Shown piece by piece: positions 24,554 through 32,288 of a DNA stretch of 35,029 bases; the first letter of the stretch is position 1; each line of letters opens with the position of its first letter. The stretch is from Marinimicrobium sp. (lineage in GTDB: Bacteria > Pseudomonadota > Gammaproteobacteria > Pseudomonadales > Cellvibrionaceae): the NCBI GenBank assembly GCA_027322215.1, contig DAHVRW010000010.1:1-35029 (forward strand). The letters run 5' to 3'. The notes under the pieces were generated by a model, which saw nothing but the letters and a program-made list of their open reading frames with translations, was not told where the DNA came from and searched no databases. The position numbers and the translations under genes were made by a program.

Positions 24554-25522
24554 GTGCTTGCCATCAGCGCGATCGTCACGTTAACCATGAGTCCCTCCGT
24601 GGATTTGTTCGGCGTCACCGAGCGCCTTCTTGAAGAGAGCAAAACCCGCTGCAGGGAAACCGCGCGTCAGCCCGGCGGCGGTGGCATCAACGTTGCGCGC
24701 ACTTTGCACCGTTTGGGTGCCGACGTCCTGGCGGTATTTACCTGTGGGGGTGCCAACGGTGAGCTGCTGGAGCGCATGCTACGGGATGAAGGAGTGGCTT
24801 GCCTGGGCATTCCCGTTGATACCGATATGCGTCAGAATTTGGCACTTACAGTGACCGATACCGGTACCATGTACCATTTCGTTTTCCCGGCGCTGGAGCT
24901 CAAAGAGCCGGCGCTGCAGTTGTGCATGGATACGATTACTTCTATGAAACCCGTGCCCGAGTTTCTGGTGCTCAGTGGTAGCCTGCCGTTGTCTGCCCCG
25001 ACGGATTTTTATGGCCGTGTCACCCGGGCGGCTAATGCGAATAATGTCAAAGTAGTGCTGGATGTCTCAGGTACGGCTTTACAGGCGTCTCTTGATGAAG
25101 GCGTTTATCTGGCAAAGCTCAATCGCAAGGAGTTTCTGCAGCTCGGTTACGCTGGCCCCGATGAGCCTGATGCGCAACTGGATGCGATGGAGGAGATGGT
25201 TGCCAAAGGCTATGCGGATATTCTGGTGGTCACCTTGGGGCCAAAAGGCGCGCTGCTAACGAGTCGCTTTGGTGATCGAGAGGCGTTGACTCCGCCGCCT
25301 ACCGCCATTGTCAGCCATGTGGGCGCGGGGGACAGTTTTGTGGCCCTGATGACTTACCACCTCTACCGGGGTGAACCGATCTATGATGCGTTTCGCTATG
25401 GCGTATCAGCGGCTACTGCGGCTGTCAAAACGTCGGGCAATCATATTGAGGACCTGTCGACAGTTGACGAAATTAATCGTCAACTGTCGAGTCATCCGCA
25501 CCGGCGGCCAACTGGCGTGTGA
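24554..25522 (+). CDS. pfkB: Pfk-2-type 6-phosphofructokinase (PfkB family)
   Basis: A sugar kinase of the ribokinase/PfkB family, closest to E. coli Pfk-2: it phosphorylates fructose 6-phosphate with ATP in glycolysis. The N-terminal TLTMSPSVD, PGGGGINVAR, SGSLP and catalytic VGAGDS segments are all present. If the ATC at 24563 is counted as residue 1, the substrate-contact Asp is residue 14 and the catalytic Asp is 257, as in E. coli Pfk-2 (Asp14, Asp256). That ATC is 8 nt after AAGGAG, exactly where an ATG is expected. I annotate the nearest legal start, GTG at 24554, although it sits on top of the ribosome site; the frame is open from 24461. A 1-phosphofructokinase role cannot be excluded. 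A 14-bp hairpin lies near the 3' end. Confidence 0.88.
   Translation: MLAISAIVTLTMSPSVDLFGVTERLLEESKTRCRETARQPGGGGINVARTLHRLGADVLAVFTCGGANGELLERMLRDEGVACLGIPVDTDMRQNLALTVTDTGTMYHFVFPALELKEPALQLCMDTITSMKPVPEFLVLSGSLPLSAPTDFYGRVTRAANANNVKVVLDVSGTALQASLDEGVYLAKLNRKEFLQLGYAGPDEPDAQLDAMEEMVAKGYADILVVTLGPKGALLTSRFGDREALTPPPTAIVSHVGAGDSFVALMTYHLYRGEPIYDAFRYGVSAATAAVKTSGNHIEDLSTVDEINRQLSSHPHRRPTGV
25457..25490. repeat. Perfect 14-bp inverted repeat inside the 3' end of pfkB
   Basis: TCGACAGTTGACGA (25457-25470) is the exact reverse complement of TCGTCAACTGTCGA (25477-25490), with a 6-nt AATTAA loop. It is inside the pfkB frame, 32 nt before its stop, and about 46 nt past the stop of the convergent minus-strand DUF2892 gene. 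No T-run follows on either strand. Confidence 0.85.
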
Positions 25523-25535
25523 AGGATAGGGCTGG

Positions 25536-26003
25536 CTAGGAGCTTTGAGCCGCTTCGCCGGATTCTTTGCTATGGCGACCATTGCCGTGGGTTTTCTCCT
25601 GATCCCATGCTTTTCCGTTACTTTTGAACGCCTGCAGTGCGTAGCGCTCAGTTTCGATCTCCCGTGCCGTACGGCAACCGCTCCTGCGTAAAAGCTTCAG
25701 TGGTGGGCACCAGCCTTGCATCGAGTGTTGCAACAAAAACCCGCTGACCGCTATCGGTACCGTCCAGAATAACCGGTTAACGACCAGTCCCAACAGGCTC
25801 CCGCCTAACACTAAACTGGCGGCGTTGGTTTGCAAGGTGCGCTCGATATCCCATTCTTCATCAAGCTCTTGCAGGCGTCGCTCTATCAATTCAGGATGGT
25901 TCTTGTGATATTCAATGGACGCTTCGGTGGCCCGCTGAATTCGTTCGTTAATCTCCGACGGCGTCTGGTTGGTTACTCTGTCCGAAGTGGAAGATACTTT
26001 CAT
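25536..26003 (-). CDS. DUF2892 (YgaP-type) small membrane protein
   Basis: A 155-aa protein with a charged N-terminal part (residues 1-58, predicted helical), two hydrophobic segments (about 61-78 and 80-95), the CPPLKLLRRSG motif typical of the DUF2892/YgaP membrane domain, and a polar C-terminus. It has no rhodanese domain, unlike E. coli YgaP. Function unknown. The ATG at 26003 has an excellent GGAGGAG site. It follows the FadL-type gene on the same strand but a terminator lies between them. Its stop is only 13 nt from that of convergent pfkB. Confidence 0.8.
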   Translation of the reverse strand: MKVSSTSDRVTNQTPSEINERIQRATEASIEYHKNHPELIERRLQELDEEWDIERTLQTNAASLVLGGSLLGLVVNRLFWTVPIAVSGFLLQHSMQGWCPPLKLLRRSGCRTAREIETERYALQAFKSNGKAWDQEKTHGNGRHSKESGEAAQSS

Positions 26004-26070
26004 CGGGCTCCTCCTGTATCGACGTGAATGTATTAAATCGCAGGTTGTATCGGCCTACTGAAAAAGTCGG

Positions 26071-26096
26071 TAAAAAAAGAGGGCGTCCCTGCCCTG
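26071..26096 (-). terminator. Rho-independent terminator of the FadL-type gene
   Basis: On the minus strand AGGGC (26095-26091) pairs with GCCCT (26084-26080) around a 6-nt loop, followed by a run of seven T (26078-26072). It begins about 18 nt past the stop of the FadL-type gene. Confidence 0.75.
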
Positions 26097-26113
26097 GCAA
26101 GATTCAGCTTGCT

Positions 26114-27466
26114 TTACAACTTCCAGTTCAACTGGGCACTGAGAATATCGACCCGAGAGCTAAAACTTCCCACCACGTTATGTCCTGTTTCAGTATCGAG
26201 CGATGCGATATCGGCCCCCGCCACAATCAGGTGGGCATAGCCCGCGTCAATGCTGAGCTTGTCCGAGTGAGCATAATTGAAGCCCAGGCTTAGCCAGGTT
26301 CGGTCCTCATCGGGAATTCTCGGTGTCATGCGAGTGGCGTCTGTTTGGGGCGCCTCGTCAAACGCGACTCCAGCGCGAAAAGTCCAGGGACCGTTCGTGC
26401 GGTAGGTCGCACCTAAAGCCAAGCGATAAGTGTCGCTGTACTGCAACGCCAACGTTTCCACCAAGGTGCTCGTCTGTTGGTTGACCACATCCACATACTG
26501 AATGCTGCTCCATCGTGTCCATCCAATATCAGCGTGCACACTCCAAAAGTCATCAAGGTGATGGCTGGCGCTTAACGTTAATACGTCGGGCAGAGTGACA
26601 TCGGCGCGTACAGCACCTTCGCGAGACGCCAGTGCGGCGGTACATAATGTGCCGGTGGTGAAATTAGTTTCCGGTATGGGAAACCCGGCGCCAGGCGCGC
26701 AGAGGGCATTGCGGGTGAAATGCGCATCGCCGGACAAATCGAACGTGCCACCTTCGCGCCAGGCCAGTCCAAAGGTCGTCGCTTCGTTGTGCCGGTAGAG
26801 CGCACTGAGATCAAACACAATGTCATCCGCGTCGCCGGAAATTGTTCCATAGCTGTCCGTCTCTGGGTTGGGAGCGGCGCCCAGCGTTGAGTCGATCTGG
26901 CTCTCTAGCGTGACATCCATCTCCTGATAGCTGACGCCCAGGCCGAAGGAAAACTTTTCATTAAATGAATAGGCAGCCGTTGCGCTGAGACTAATCAGTT
27001 CCAGCTCGCTGAATGTTGCGAGGTAGCGCCCAGGCCATTGAGTGCCATAGTCGCTGGACAGGCCAAAGGGAACCGTCAGACCCAGGCCGAATGCCCATTG
27101 ATCATTCATGCGATGGGTGTAATAGAGATTGGGAACGATCGCCGACTCGCTGGTGCGCGCCCGCAGGTTACCCGTGTTGGAACCCTCATCGCGAAAGCGG
27201 GCTCTGGGCATAACGGCATTAAGGCCAGCCGTCAGTTGTTTACCGTCCAGTTGGGCCATGCCGGCGGGATTAAAATAAACCGTACTTGCATCGTTGATGT
27301 TGGAGGCCGTGCCCGCGAACGCATGACCTAAGTGCGCTGGGCTTTGTTCCAAAAGATAAAACGACGCGCCATAACTTGCCGGCGCAAAACCGATGGCGGC
27401 GGCCATCGCGCTGATTTGAAACCAATGTCTTAAACGAACGCGCGAGTTTTTCGTTTTGTTCGACAT
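26114..27466 (-). CDS. FadL/OmpP1/TodX family outer-membrane transporter
   Basis: A 450-aa outer-membrane beta-barrel of the FadL family, which takes up long-chain fatty acids or other hydrophobic compounds. The Sec signal peptide ends near residue 33. The mature start has the plug-domain motif FYLLEQSPAHLGHAFAGTA and then NDASTVYFNPAGM (NPAGM at 66-70), the family signature. The barrel region alternates in hydrophobicity and ends in Trp-Lys-Leu. The true start is the ATG at 27466, with GGGGAGG upstream; the frame also runs to 27544. A good terminator follows. The ligand is not determined by sequence. Confidence 0.92.
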   Translation of the reverse strand: MSNKTKNSRVRLRHWFQISAMAAAIGFAPASYGASFYLLEQSPAHLGHAFAGTASNINDASTVYFNPAGMAQLDGKQLTAGLNAVMPRARFRDEGSNTGNLRARTSESAIVPNLYYTHRMNDQWAFGLGLTVPFGLSSDYGTQWPGRYLATFSELELISLSATAAYSFNEKFSFGLGVSYQEMDVTLESQIDSTLGAAPNPETDSYGTISGDADDIVFDLSALYRHNEATTFGLAWREGGTFDLSGDAHFTRNALCAPGAGFPIPETNFTTGTLCTAALASREGAVRADVTLPDVLTLSASHHLDDFWSVHADIGWTRWSSIQYVDVVNQQTSTLVETLALQYSDTYRLALGATYRTNGPWTFRAGVAFDEAPQTDATRMTPRIPDEDRTWLSLGFNYAHSDKLSIDAGYAHLIVAGADIASLDTETGHNVVGSFSSRVDILSAQLNWKL

Positions 27467-27640
27467 GCCCAACCTCCCCTGTTGCGGATATGCGCGCTGT
27501 GTACACAAATGCAGTCTATGGCTACGAGTCACAGCGTCTGGCAAAGTTTCATGGTTTCCACTTTATGGCTCGCGTTTCATGACTGACTGAGTGGTAACAA
27601 GCCGTAGAATCGTCGAGCGAAATTTACCGCGTGACGCGCA

Positions 27641-27668
27641 TTGAAATGAGTTGTTGAGTCTTTATACT
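27641..27668 (+). promoter_or_regulatory. Sigma-70 promoter of the CopD-like gene
   Basis: -35 TTGAAA (27641-27646), a 16-nt spacer, and -10 TATACT (27663-27668), each 5/6 to consensus. The start would be about 35 nt before the ATG at 27709. Confidence 0.65.
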
Positions 27669-27708
27669 GGGCTGCGCTGTTGTCACATCACAGAAGGGAG
27701 TTCTGCGA

Positions 27709-28152
27709 ATGGTTTGGATTCTGGTGCTGCATATTTCCGCCATGCTGTTTTGGTGTGCCGCACTGTTGTATCTCTCTTCGTTAATCGTCGGCACCGCGCA
27801 TTCACAAACTGAGATTACTGACGCGCCCGAACACCATGACTCAATGGCGCGCTTCGTATTTACTCACATCGCCACCCCAGCCGCGCTACTGGCCATTATC
27901 TTCGGTACCTTGTTGTTCGTCGTCGATCTTATCGTGTCGTCATGGCTTATGGTAAAGCTCACGCTGGTTACCGCATTAGTTTTGGCGCACGCCTCGTCAG
28001 GGATTCTTGTGCTGCGATTGGAAAAAAATATGGCTGAGCCGCTGCGGCTGTGGTGTTGGATTCTGGCCGCGACGTGTGGCGTGTTGATGCTGGCGATAGT
28101 CTGGGTCGTGTTGGCAAAACCCACTGAGGAGGTTTTGCCATGGATTGGGTGA
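27709..28152 (+). CDS. CopD/HemJ-like four-helix membrane protein
   Basis: A 147-aa inner-membrane protein with four hydrophobic segments (about 2-26, 50-73, 78-100 and 113-135). Helix 1 has His8 and Trp15, and the second helix starts with FVFTHIATPAA; the conserved histidine layout resembles the CopD/HemJ-like superfamily. Such proteins occur beside haem-copper oxidase genes and may help in haem or copper handling, which is an inference here. GAAGGGAG precedes the ATG. It is convergent with the DUF2231 gene. Confidence 0.65.
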   Translation: MVWILVLHISAMLFWCAALLYLSSLIVGTAHSQTEITDAPEHHDSMARFVFTHIATPAALLAIIFGTLLFVVDLIVSSWLMVKLTLVTALVLAHASSGILVLRLEKNMAEPLRLWCWILAATCGVLMLAIVWVVLAKPTEEVLPWIG

Positions 28153-28164
28153 TCTACGGTATCG

Positions 28165-28183
28165 CGGCACTGGAGTCGTGCCG
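28165..28183. terminator. Small stem-loop between convergent CopD-like and DUF2231 genes
   Basis: CGGCAC (28165-28170) and GTGCCG (28178-28183) form a 6-bp stem in the 44-nt gap between the two convergent stops. No T-run follows, so termination activity is uncertain. Confidence 0.3.
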
Positions 28184-28196
28184 ACGGCGTGTGTGG

Positions 28197-28676
28197 CTAA
28201 GGTTTTACGCGGCGATGCAGCGCCTCATGGGTGTTAACGCCTATCGCATACTCGTACACCAGTTGGCCGCCGAGAATTCCCGTGGCCATAATCAACGCGC
28301 CAGTGAGCAACGAAAGGTATGGGCCCCACGGGAAAATATGCGCAACCGCATCGGTGTAACGCAGCAGCCAATTGAGCGTGGCCAGCGACAGCATCATGAC
28401 GGCAAGAATGGCATGGCTCCAGGCGGTGATGAGGCGGCGAATTCGTGTTACCAAGAGCAAATCTATCAGACCGATGCTGCCGGCAATCCAGCCACCAAAT
28501 GCGCCAATGCCGGCCAACCACAACCCGGCACGTGCCCAGAACTCATCGTGAGTGACAAGGTATCCGACGTCGGTGCCAATCACGCCGATCAGGGCCGCGA
28601 CAGGAAAGTGAATCAAAGTCGGATGAACGGGGTGGCCGCCGATCGCCATCTTGCTCAATATCGGTTCACGAACCAT
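28197..28676 (-). CDS. DUF2231 family membrane protein
   Basis: A 159-aa inner-membrane protein with about four hydrophobic segments. The N-terminal IGGHPVHPTLIHFPVAALIG is the DUF2231 signature, with histidines that could bind haem or metal. The family is often seen beside oxidase or multihaem genes, but its function is not established. I chose the ATG at 28676, which has GAGAGGG 5 nt upstream; an ATG at 28706 would add ten residues with no ribosome site. It lies on the strand opposite to the oxidase operon. The long plus-strand frame covering this region is its shadow. Confidence 0.82.
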   Translation of the reverse strand: MVREPILSKMAIGGHPVHPTLIHFPVAALIGVIGTDVGYLVTHDEFWARAGLWLAGIGAFGGWIAGSIGLIDLLLVTRIRRLITAWSHAILAVMMLSLATLNWLLRYTDAVAHIFPWGPYLSLLTGALIMATGILGGQLVYEYAIGVNTHEALHRRVKP

Positions 28677-28730
28677 GAATGCCCTCTCATCGGTAGTGAA
28701 TGTCATGCGCGTGTTCGGTCGCGTCGATGG

Positions 28731-29444
28731 GTGAGATTAACAGTCCTGAGCAGTGCGTTCATCCCCATTTTTCTCAGTGGCTGCAGCGGACCTTTTTCGG
28801 CGTTGGATGCGGCCGGCTCATCGGCGCGTATCGCCCAGTGGTTGTGGTGGGCCATGGTGCTTTACGCCACCGTGGTGTTTCTGGTGGTCGTATCGCTGTG
28901 GCTGTATGCCATCCGCCGGCCACACGAGGACATAAACAGTGAACAAACAAAAAAATTTGGTCGGCGCCTCATTATAGCCGGGGGCGTCATTTTGCCGATT
29001 GTCAGTACTGGGCTGCTGTTGATTTTCGGAATTCCTGCTGGGCACCGGATGTTGCCGTTGGCGCCGGAAGAAGGCGAGGTGTTTCATGTTCATGTCACCG
29101 GTCACCAATGGTGGTGGGAGGTGCACTATCCCGATTCGAACATCAGCTTGGTGGATGTTGTGCACATTCCGGCGGGCGTCGCTGTCGATGTGCATCTGCG
29201 CAGCGCGGATGTGGTTCATTCGTTTTGGGTGCCACGCCTGGCGGGCAAGCTCGATATGATCCCCGGCCATACCAACGTGTTGCGCATACAGGCGGACGAG
29301 CCCGGCACGTACCGAGGTCAGTGCGCGGAGTTCTGTGGTACCGTCCATGCTCATATGAAATTTGTGGTACACGCACACGCGCCGGAGGACTTTGATCGGT
29401 GGTGGCGTCAGGCCCAGGAGGAGCAGCACGCCTATGAGCACTAA
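28731..29444 (+). CDS. Cytochrome c oxidase subunit II, lipoprotein type
   Basis: A 237-aa subunit II. A signal peptide ends in a lipobox FLSGC (Cys18), two membrane helices follow (about 35-60 and 80-101), then a cupredoxin domain with a complete CuA site: His163 (VVHSFW), Cys198, Glu200, Cys202, His206 and Met209 in QCAEFCGTVHAHM, and the aromatic QWWWE segment for electron entry. No haem c domain is fused. CuA marks it as a cytochrome c rather than quinol oxidase. The frame is open from 28140, but upstream residues are antisense to DUF2231; the GTG at 28731 gives a proper signal peptide. It overlaps the next gene by 11 nt. Confidence 0.88.
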   Translation: MRLTVLSSAFIPIFLSGCSGPFSALDAAGSSARIAQWLWWAMVLYATVVFLVVVSLWLYAIRRPHEDINSEQTKKFGRRLIIAGGVILPIVSTGLLLIFGIPAGHRMLPLAPEEGEVFHVHVTGHQWWWEVHYPDSNISLVDVVHIPAGVAVDVHLRSADVVHSFWVPRLAGKLDMIPGHTNVLRIQADEPGTYRGQCAEFCGTVHAHMKFVVHAHAPEDFDRWWRQAQEEQHAYEH

Positions 29445-31950
29445 CCATCGCAGCGAAGGCAGTGCACTGCGTGAAGAATTAGAGAAGGTTTGGGCGAACC
29501 TTCCCGGCTGGGGCGCGCTGGCGGCGGTCAACCACACCAGCGTCGGCCTGCGATTTATTATTACCGGTGGTGTGTTCTTTCTGATCGGCGGAATTTTAGC
29601 CATGCTGATGCGAACGCAGTTAGCGCTGCCGGAGCAAAACATCGTGCATGCGGAACTGTACAACCAGCTGTTTACCATGCACGGCACAATCATGATGTTC
29701 TTGTTCGCTATTCCGATTCTTGAAGGCCTTGCGGTCTATCTGATACCTAAAATGATTGGTGCCCGGGATTTGGTGTTTCCGCGCATCGGTGCTTTCGGGT
29801 ACTACTGTTATCTGTTCGGTGGAATCATCATTCTGTTCAGTCTGTTTATGGGCGTGGCGCCCAACTCCGGCTGGTTTATGTACACGCCGCTAAGCAGTTC
29901 CACCTACGCGCCGGGGCCGGGCTCGGATGTTTGGTTGTTGGGCGTTACCTTCGTGGAAATCTCGGCCTTGTCGGCGGGTATCGAACTGGTGGCGTCGATT
30001 TTACGCAGTCGAACCAATGGTATGACCTTGGGCACCATGCCCATATTCTGTTGGTACATTCTCGGCATGGGGCTGATGATTGTGTTCGGCTTTCCGCCCT
30101 TGATTCTGGCCAGCATTTTGTTGGAGCTGGAGCGCAGCGTAGGCATGCCGTTTTTTTCCGTTGAAGGCGGGGGCGACCCGCTGCTGTGGCAACATCTGTT
30201 CTGGCTCTTCGGGCATCCCGACGTCTATATTATTTTTCTGCCCGCCGCCGGGGTGGTATCTACCATTTTGCCGGTGTTCGCACAGCGGCCTCTGGTGGGT
30301 TATCGCTGGGTCGTTCTGTCCATTATCGTTATGGGATTTATCAGCTTCGGATTGTGGGTCCACCACATGTTTACCGTGGGAATCCCGCAACTGGCACAGG
30401 CTTTCTTCTCCGCCGCCAGCATGTTGGTGGCGGTGCCCACGGCTATTCAGATTTTTGCCTGGCTGGCCACCCTGTGGACGGGAAAGGTTATTTTGGCGTT
30501 ACCCATGTTATGGATATTGGGATTTTTGTTCATCTTTGTGGCCGGCGGTCTGACCGGCGTAATGCTGGCCCTGGTGCCATTCAATTGGCAAGTTCATGAT
30601 ACCCACTTTGTGGTGGCTCATATGCATTACGTCATGGTGGGCGGAATGCTCTTTCCGGTGTTGGCGGGCTTGTATTATTGGTTGCCACAAGTGACCGGGC
30701 GTATGCCGAGCAAACTGTTGGGCTATTGGGGTTTTTGGCTAACGTTTATCGGCTTTAACATGACGTTTTTTCTGATGCACGTCACCGGCTTACTCGGTAT
30801 GCCACGAAGGGTGTACACCTATGAGGCGGATCTGGGGTGGAGCGGATTCAACCTGTTGTCATCGGTCGGCGGGTTTGTGATGGCGGCCGGCGTAGCGGTC
30901 GTTGTTATCGATCTTGCGTTGCATTATCGCTATGGTCGTAAAGCGGGGCGCAACCCATGGAATGCAGACACCCTCGAATGGGCGGTAGAAAAACCCCAGA
31001 GCACATTTAATTTCGCCAGCTTACCCACCGTGCGCAGCCGGCATCCCCTGTGGGACGACCCCACGTTACCCGAGACGATGAATGCAGGTCGGCACGGTTT
31101 GGCCCATGCCCCCCACGGCCGGCGTGAGATTTTCGGCTGTGATCCCATCAGCGGTCGCACACAGGAAATTATTCACGTATCCACCAACTCCTGGTGGCCG
31201 CTGCTGGCCGCCGCCGCGTTGGCCGTGGTGTGCGTCAGTTTATTGCTACGCAGTTATCTCGTGGCATCTGTCGGCGCATTGGTCGCGGTCGCTTTTATGC
31301 TGCGGTGGAGTTGGGAAAACGGACTGCATTCTAAAGCGGCGCCCATGAACGGCGTCGAGCCCGAAGGGGTGCCGCTGCATTCGCGCACTCAAGACGGACC
31401 GGGGCTGTGGGGCATGGGACTGGCGCTGTTGGCAGACGCGGCACTGTACATGTCTTTACTGTTCGGTTGGTTTTATCTGTGGACCGTGGCCGCGGATTGG
31501 CAGGCGCCCGAGCAGATGCCTCTAGCGCTGCCATCATTACTTGCCAGCGGCGTAGCGCTCGGTATTGCCGCCGGATTTTATCACAAGCTGGTGGCCCAGC
31601 TGCGCCGTGGGCGCGGCGATTCGCTGGAGCGGCGTTTGTGGTGGATCAGCGCTATTGGTCTGATTCACGTGGCGTTGATGGGTTGGACACTGCGGGCGAG
31701 TACGCTCGCGCCGACCGAGCTGGCTCACGATGCGGTGCTGTTGGTGATGCTCATTTACATTCTTGTTCACTCCGCTTTGTCGACGGCGGTAACGATGCTG
31801 CAAGCTCTGCGAGTCAGGAAGGGCTACGTCACGAAAGATCTGCCCTACGAGCCCATGGTGTTGCGTCCTCTATGGGTTTATAGCGCCGCCATTTTTTGGT
31901 TGAGCATTCTGGCTTTTATTTTAATGCCGTTGGGCTGGGGGACAGTGTGA
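29434..31950 (+). CDS. Cytochrome c oxidase subunit I/III fusion
   Basis: An 838-aa inner-membrane protein: subunit I (about 1-530) joined to a subunit III-like domain (about 640-838). It reduces O2 at a haem-CuB centre. All metal ligands are present: His83 and His398 (low-spin haem), His261, His310 and His311 (CuB), His396 (high-spin haem), and Tyr265 for the His-Tyr crosslink; GMPRR near the haem propionates is kept. By hand comparison with bovine/Rhodobacter subunit I, the K-channel Lys is Gln339 (PTAIQIF), the helix VI Glu is Asp263 (HPDVY), and D-channel asparagines become Val101, Gly119 and Glu184, while the entry Asp112 remains. The ATG at 29434 overlaps subunit II by 11 nt; AGGAGGAG is upstream. 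The next start overlaps its stop by 1 nt. Confidence 0.93.
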   Translation: MSTNHRSEGSALREELEKVWANLPGWGALAAVNHTSVGLRFIITGGVFFLIGGILAMLMRTQLALPEQNIVHAELYNQLFTMHGTIMMFLFAIPILEGLAVYLIPKMIGARDLVFPRIGAFGYYCYLFGGIIILFSLFMGVAPNSGWFMYTPLSSSTYAPGPGSDVWLLGVTFVEISALSAGIELVASILRSRTNGMTLGTMPIFCWYILGMGLMIVFGFPPLILASILLELERSVGMPFFSVEGGGDPLLWQHLFWLFGHPDVYIIFLPAAGVVSTILPVFAQRPLVGYRWVVLSIIVMGFISFGLWVHHMFTVGIPQLAQAFFSAASMLVAVPTAIQIFAWLATLWTGKVILALPMLWILGFLFIFVAGGLTGVMLALVPFNWQVHDTHFVVAHMHYVMVGGMLFPVLAGLYYWLPQVTGRMPSKLLGYWGFWLTFIGFNMTFFLMHVTGLLGMPRRVYTYEADLGWSGFNLLSSVGGFVMAAGVAVVVIDLALHYRYGRKAGRNPWNADTLEWAVEKPQSTFNFASLPTVRSRHPLWDDPTLPETMNAGRHGLAHAPHGRREIFGCDPISGRTQEIIHVSTNSWWPLLAAAALAVVCVSLLLRSYLVASVGALVAVAFMLRWSWENGLHSKAAPMNGVEPEGVPLHSRTQDGPGLWGMGLALLADAALYMSLLFGWFYLWTVAADWQAPEQMPLALPSLLASGVALGIAAGFYHKLVAQLRRGRGDSLERRLWWISAIGLIHVALMGWTLRASTLAPTELAHDAVLLVMLIYILVHSALSTAVTMLQALRVRKGYVTKDLPYEPMVLRPLWVYSAAIFWLSILAFILMPLGWGTV

Positions 31951-32288
31951 TGTTATCACCCGTACACCCGCTGCAATTGGTTTTAGGGCTAACTGTGTGG
32001 GCGGTGTGGTTTGTCATCTGGTATACCGTTTTATCCCTCGCGTGTGAGTTTGCGTCGGCCGGCGGAACATCGGTCAGTTGGATCAATGGCTTGTTGGTCG
32101 TTATTAGCCTGCCCTTTATTGTTTTGCTTTGGTATTGGGCGCGACGGTGCTGGCGTGCAGCGGGCGCGCCAGAGGTGTCCAGCCCGCATCGTTTTGTCGC
32201 TCAGGTGTCCGCAGGAGCGCATAGCGTTGCCGGATTTTCGGTGGTGTTTATGGTCATCCCCGGACTGGTGCTGCCGCCATGCGTATAA
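31950..32288 (+). CDS. Small membrane protein of the oxidase operon, family not recognised
   Basis: A 112-aa protein with three hydrophobic segments (about 9-32, 45-63 and 82-108). I do not recognise the family. It overlaps the subunit I/III stop by 1 nt (TGATG) and the ctaG start by 10 nt, so it is translated within the operon and may be a small oxidase subunit (in the place of subunit IV) or an assembly protein. The frame is open back to 31896, but that part lies inside the upstream gene. Confidence 0.75.
   Translation: MLSPVHPLQLVLGLTVWAVWFVIWYTVLSLACEFASAGGTSVSWINGLLVVISLPFIVLLWYWARRCWRAAGAPEVSSPHRFVAQVSAGAHSVAGFSVVFMVIPGLVLPPCV

Noticed and set aside
28140-28730. Long N-terminal extension of the subunit II frame
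   Set aside because: This part is antisense to the DUF2231 gene, which has a clear family signature and ribosome site; subunit II has a proper lipoprotein signal beginning at the GTG at 28731.
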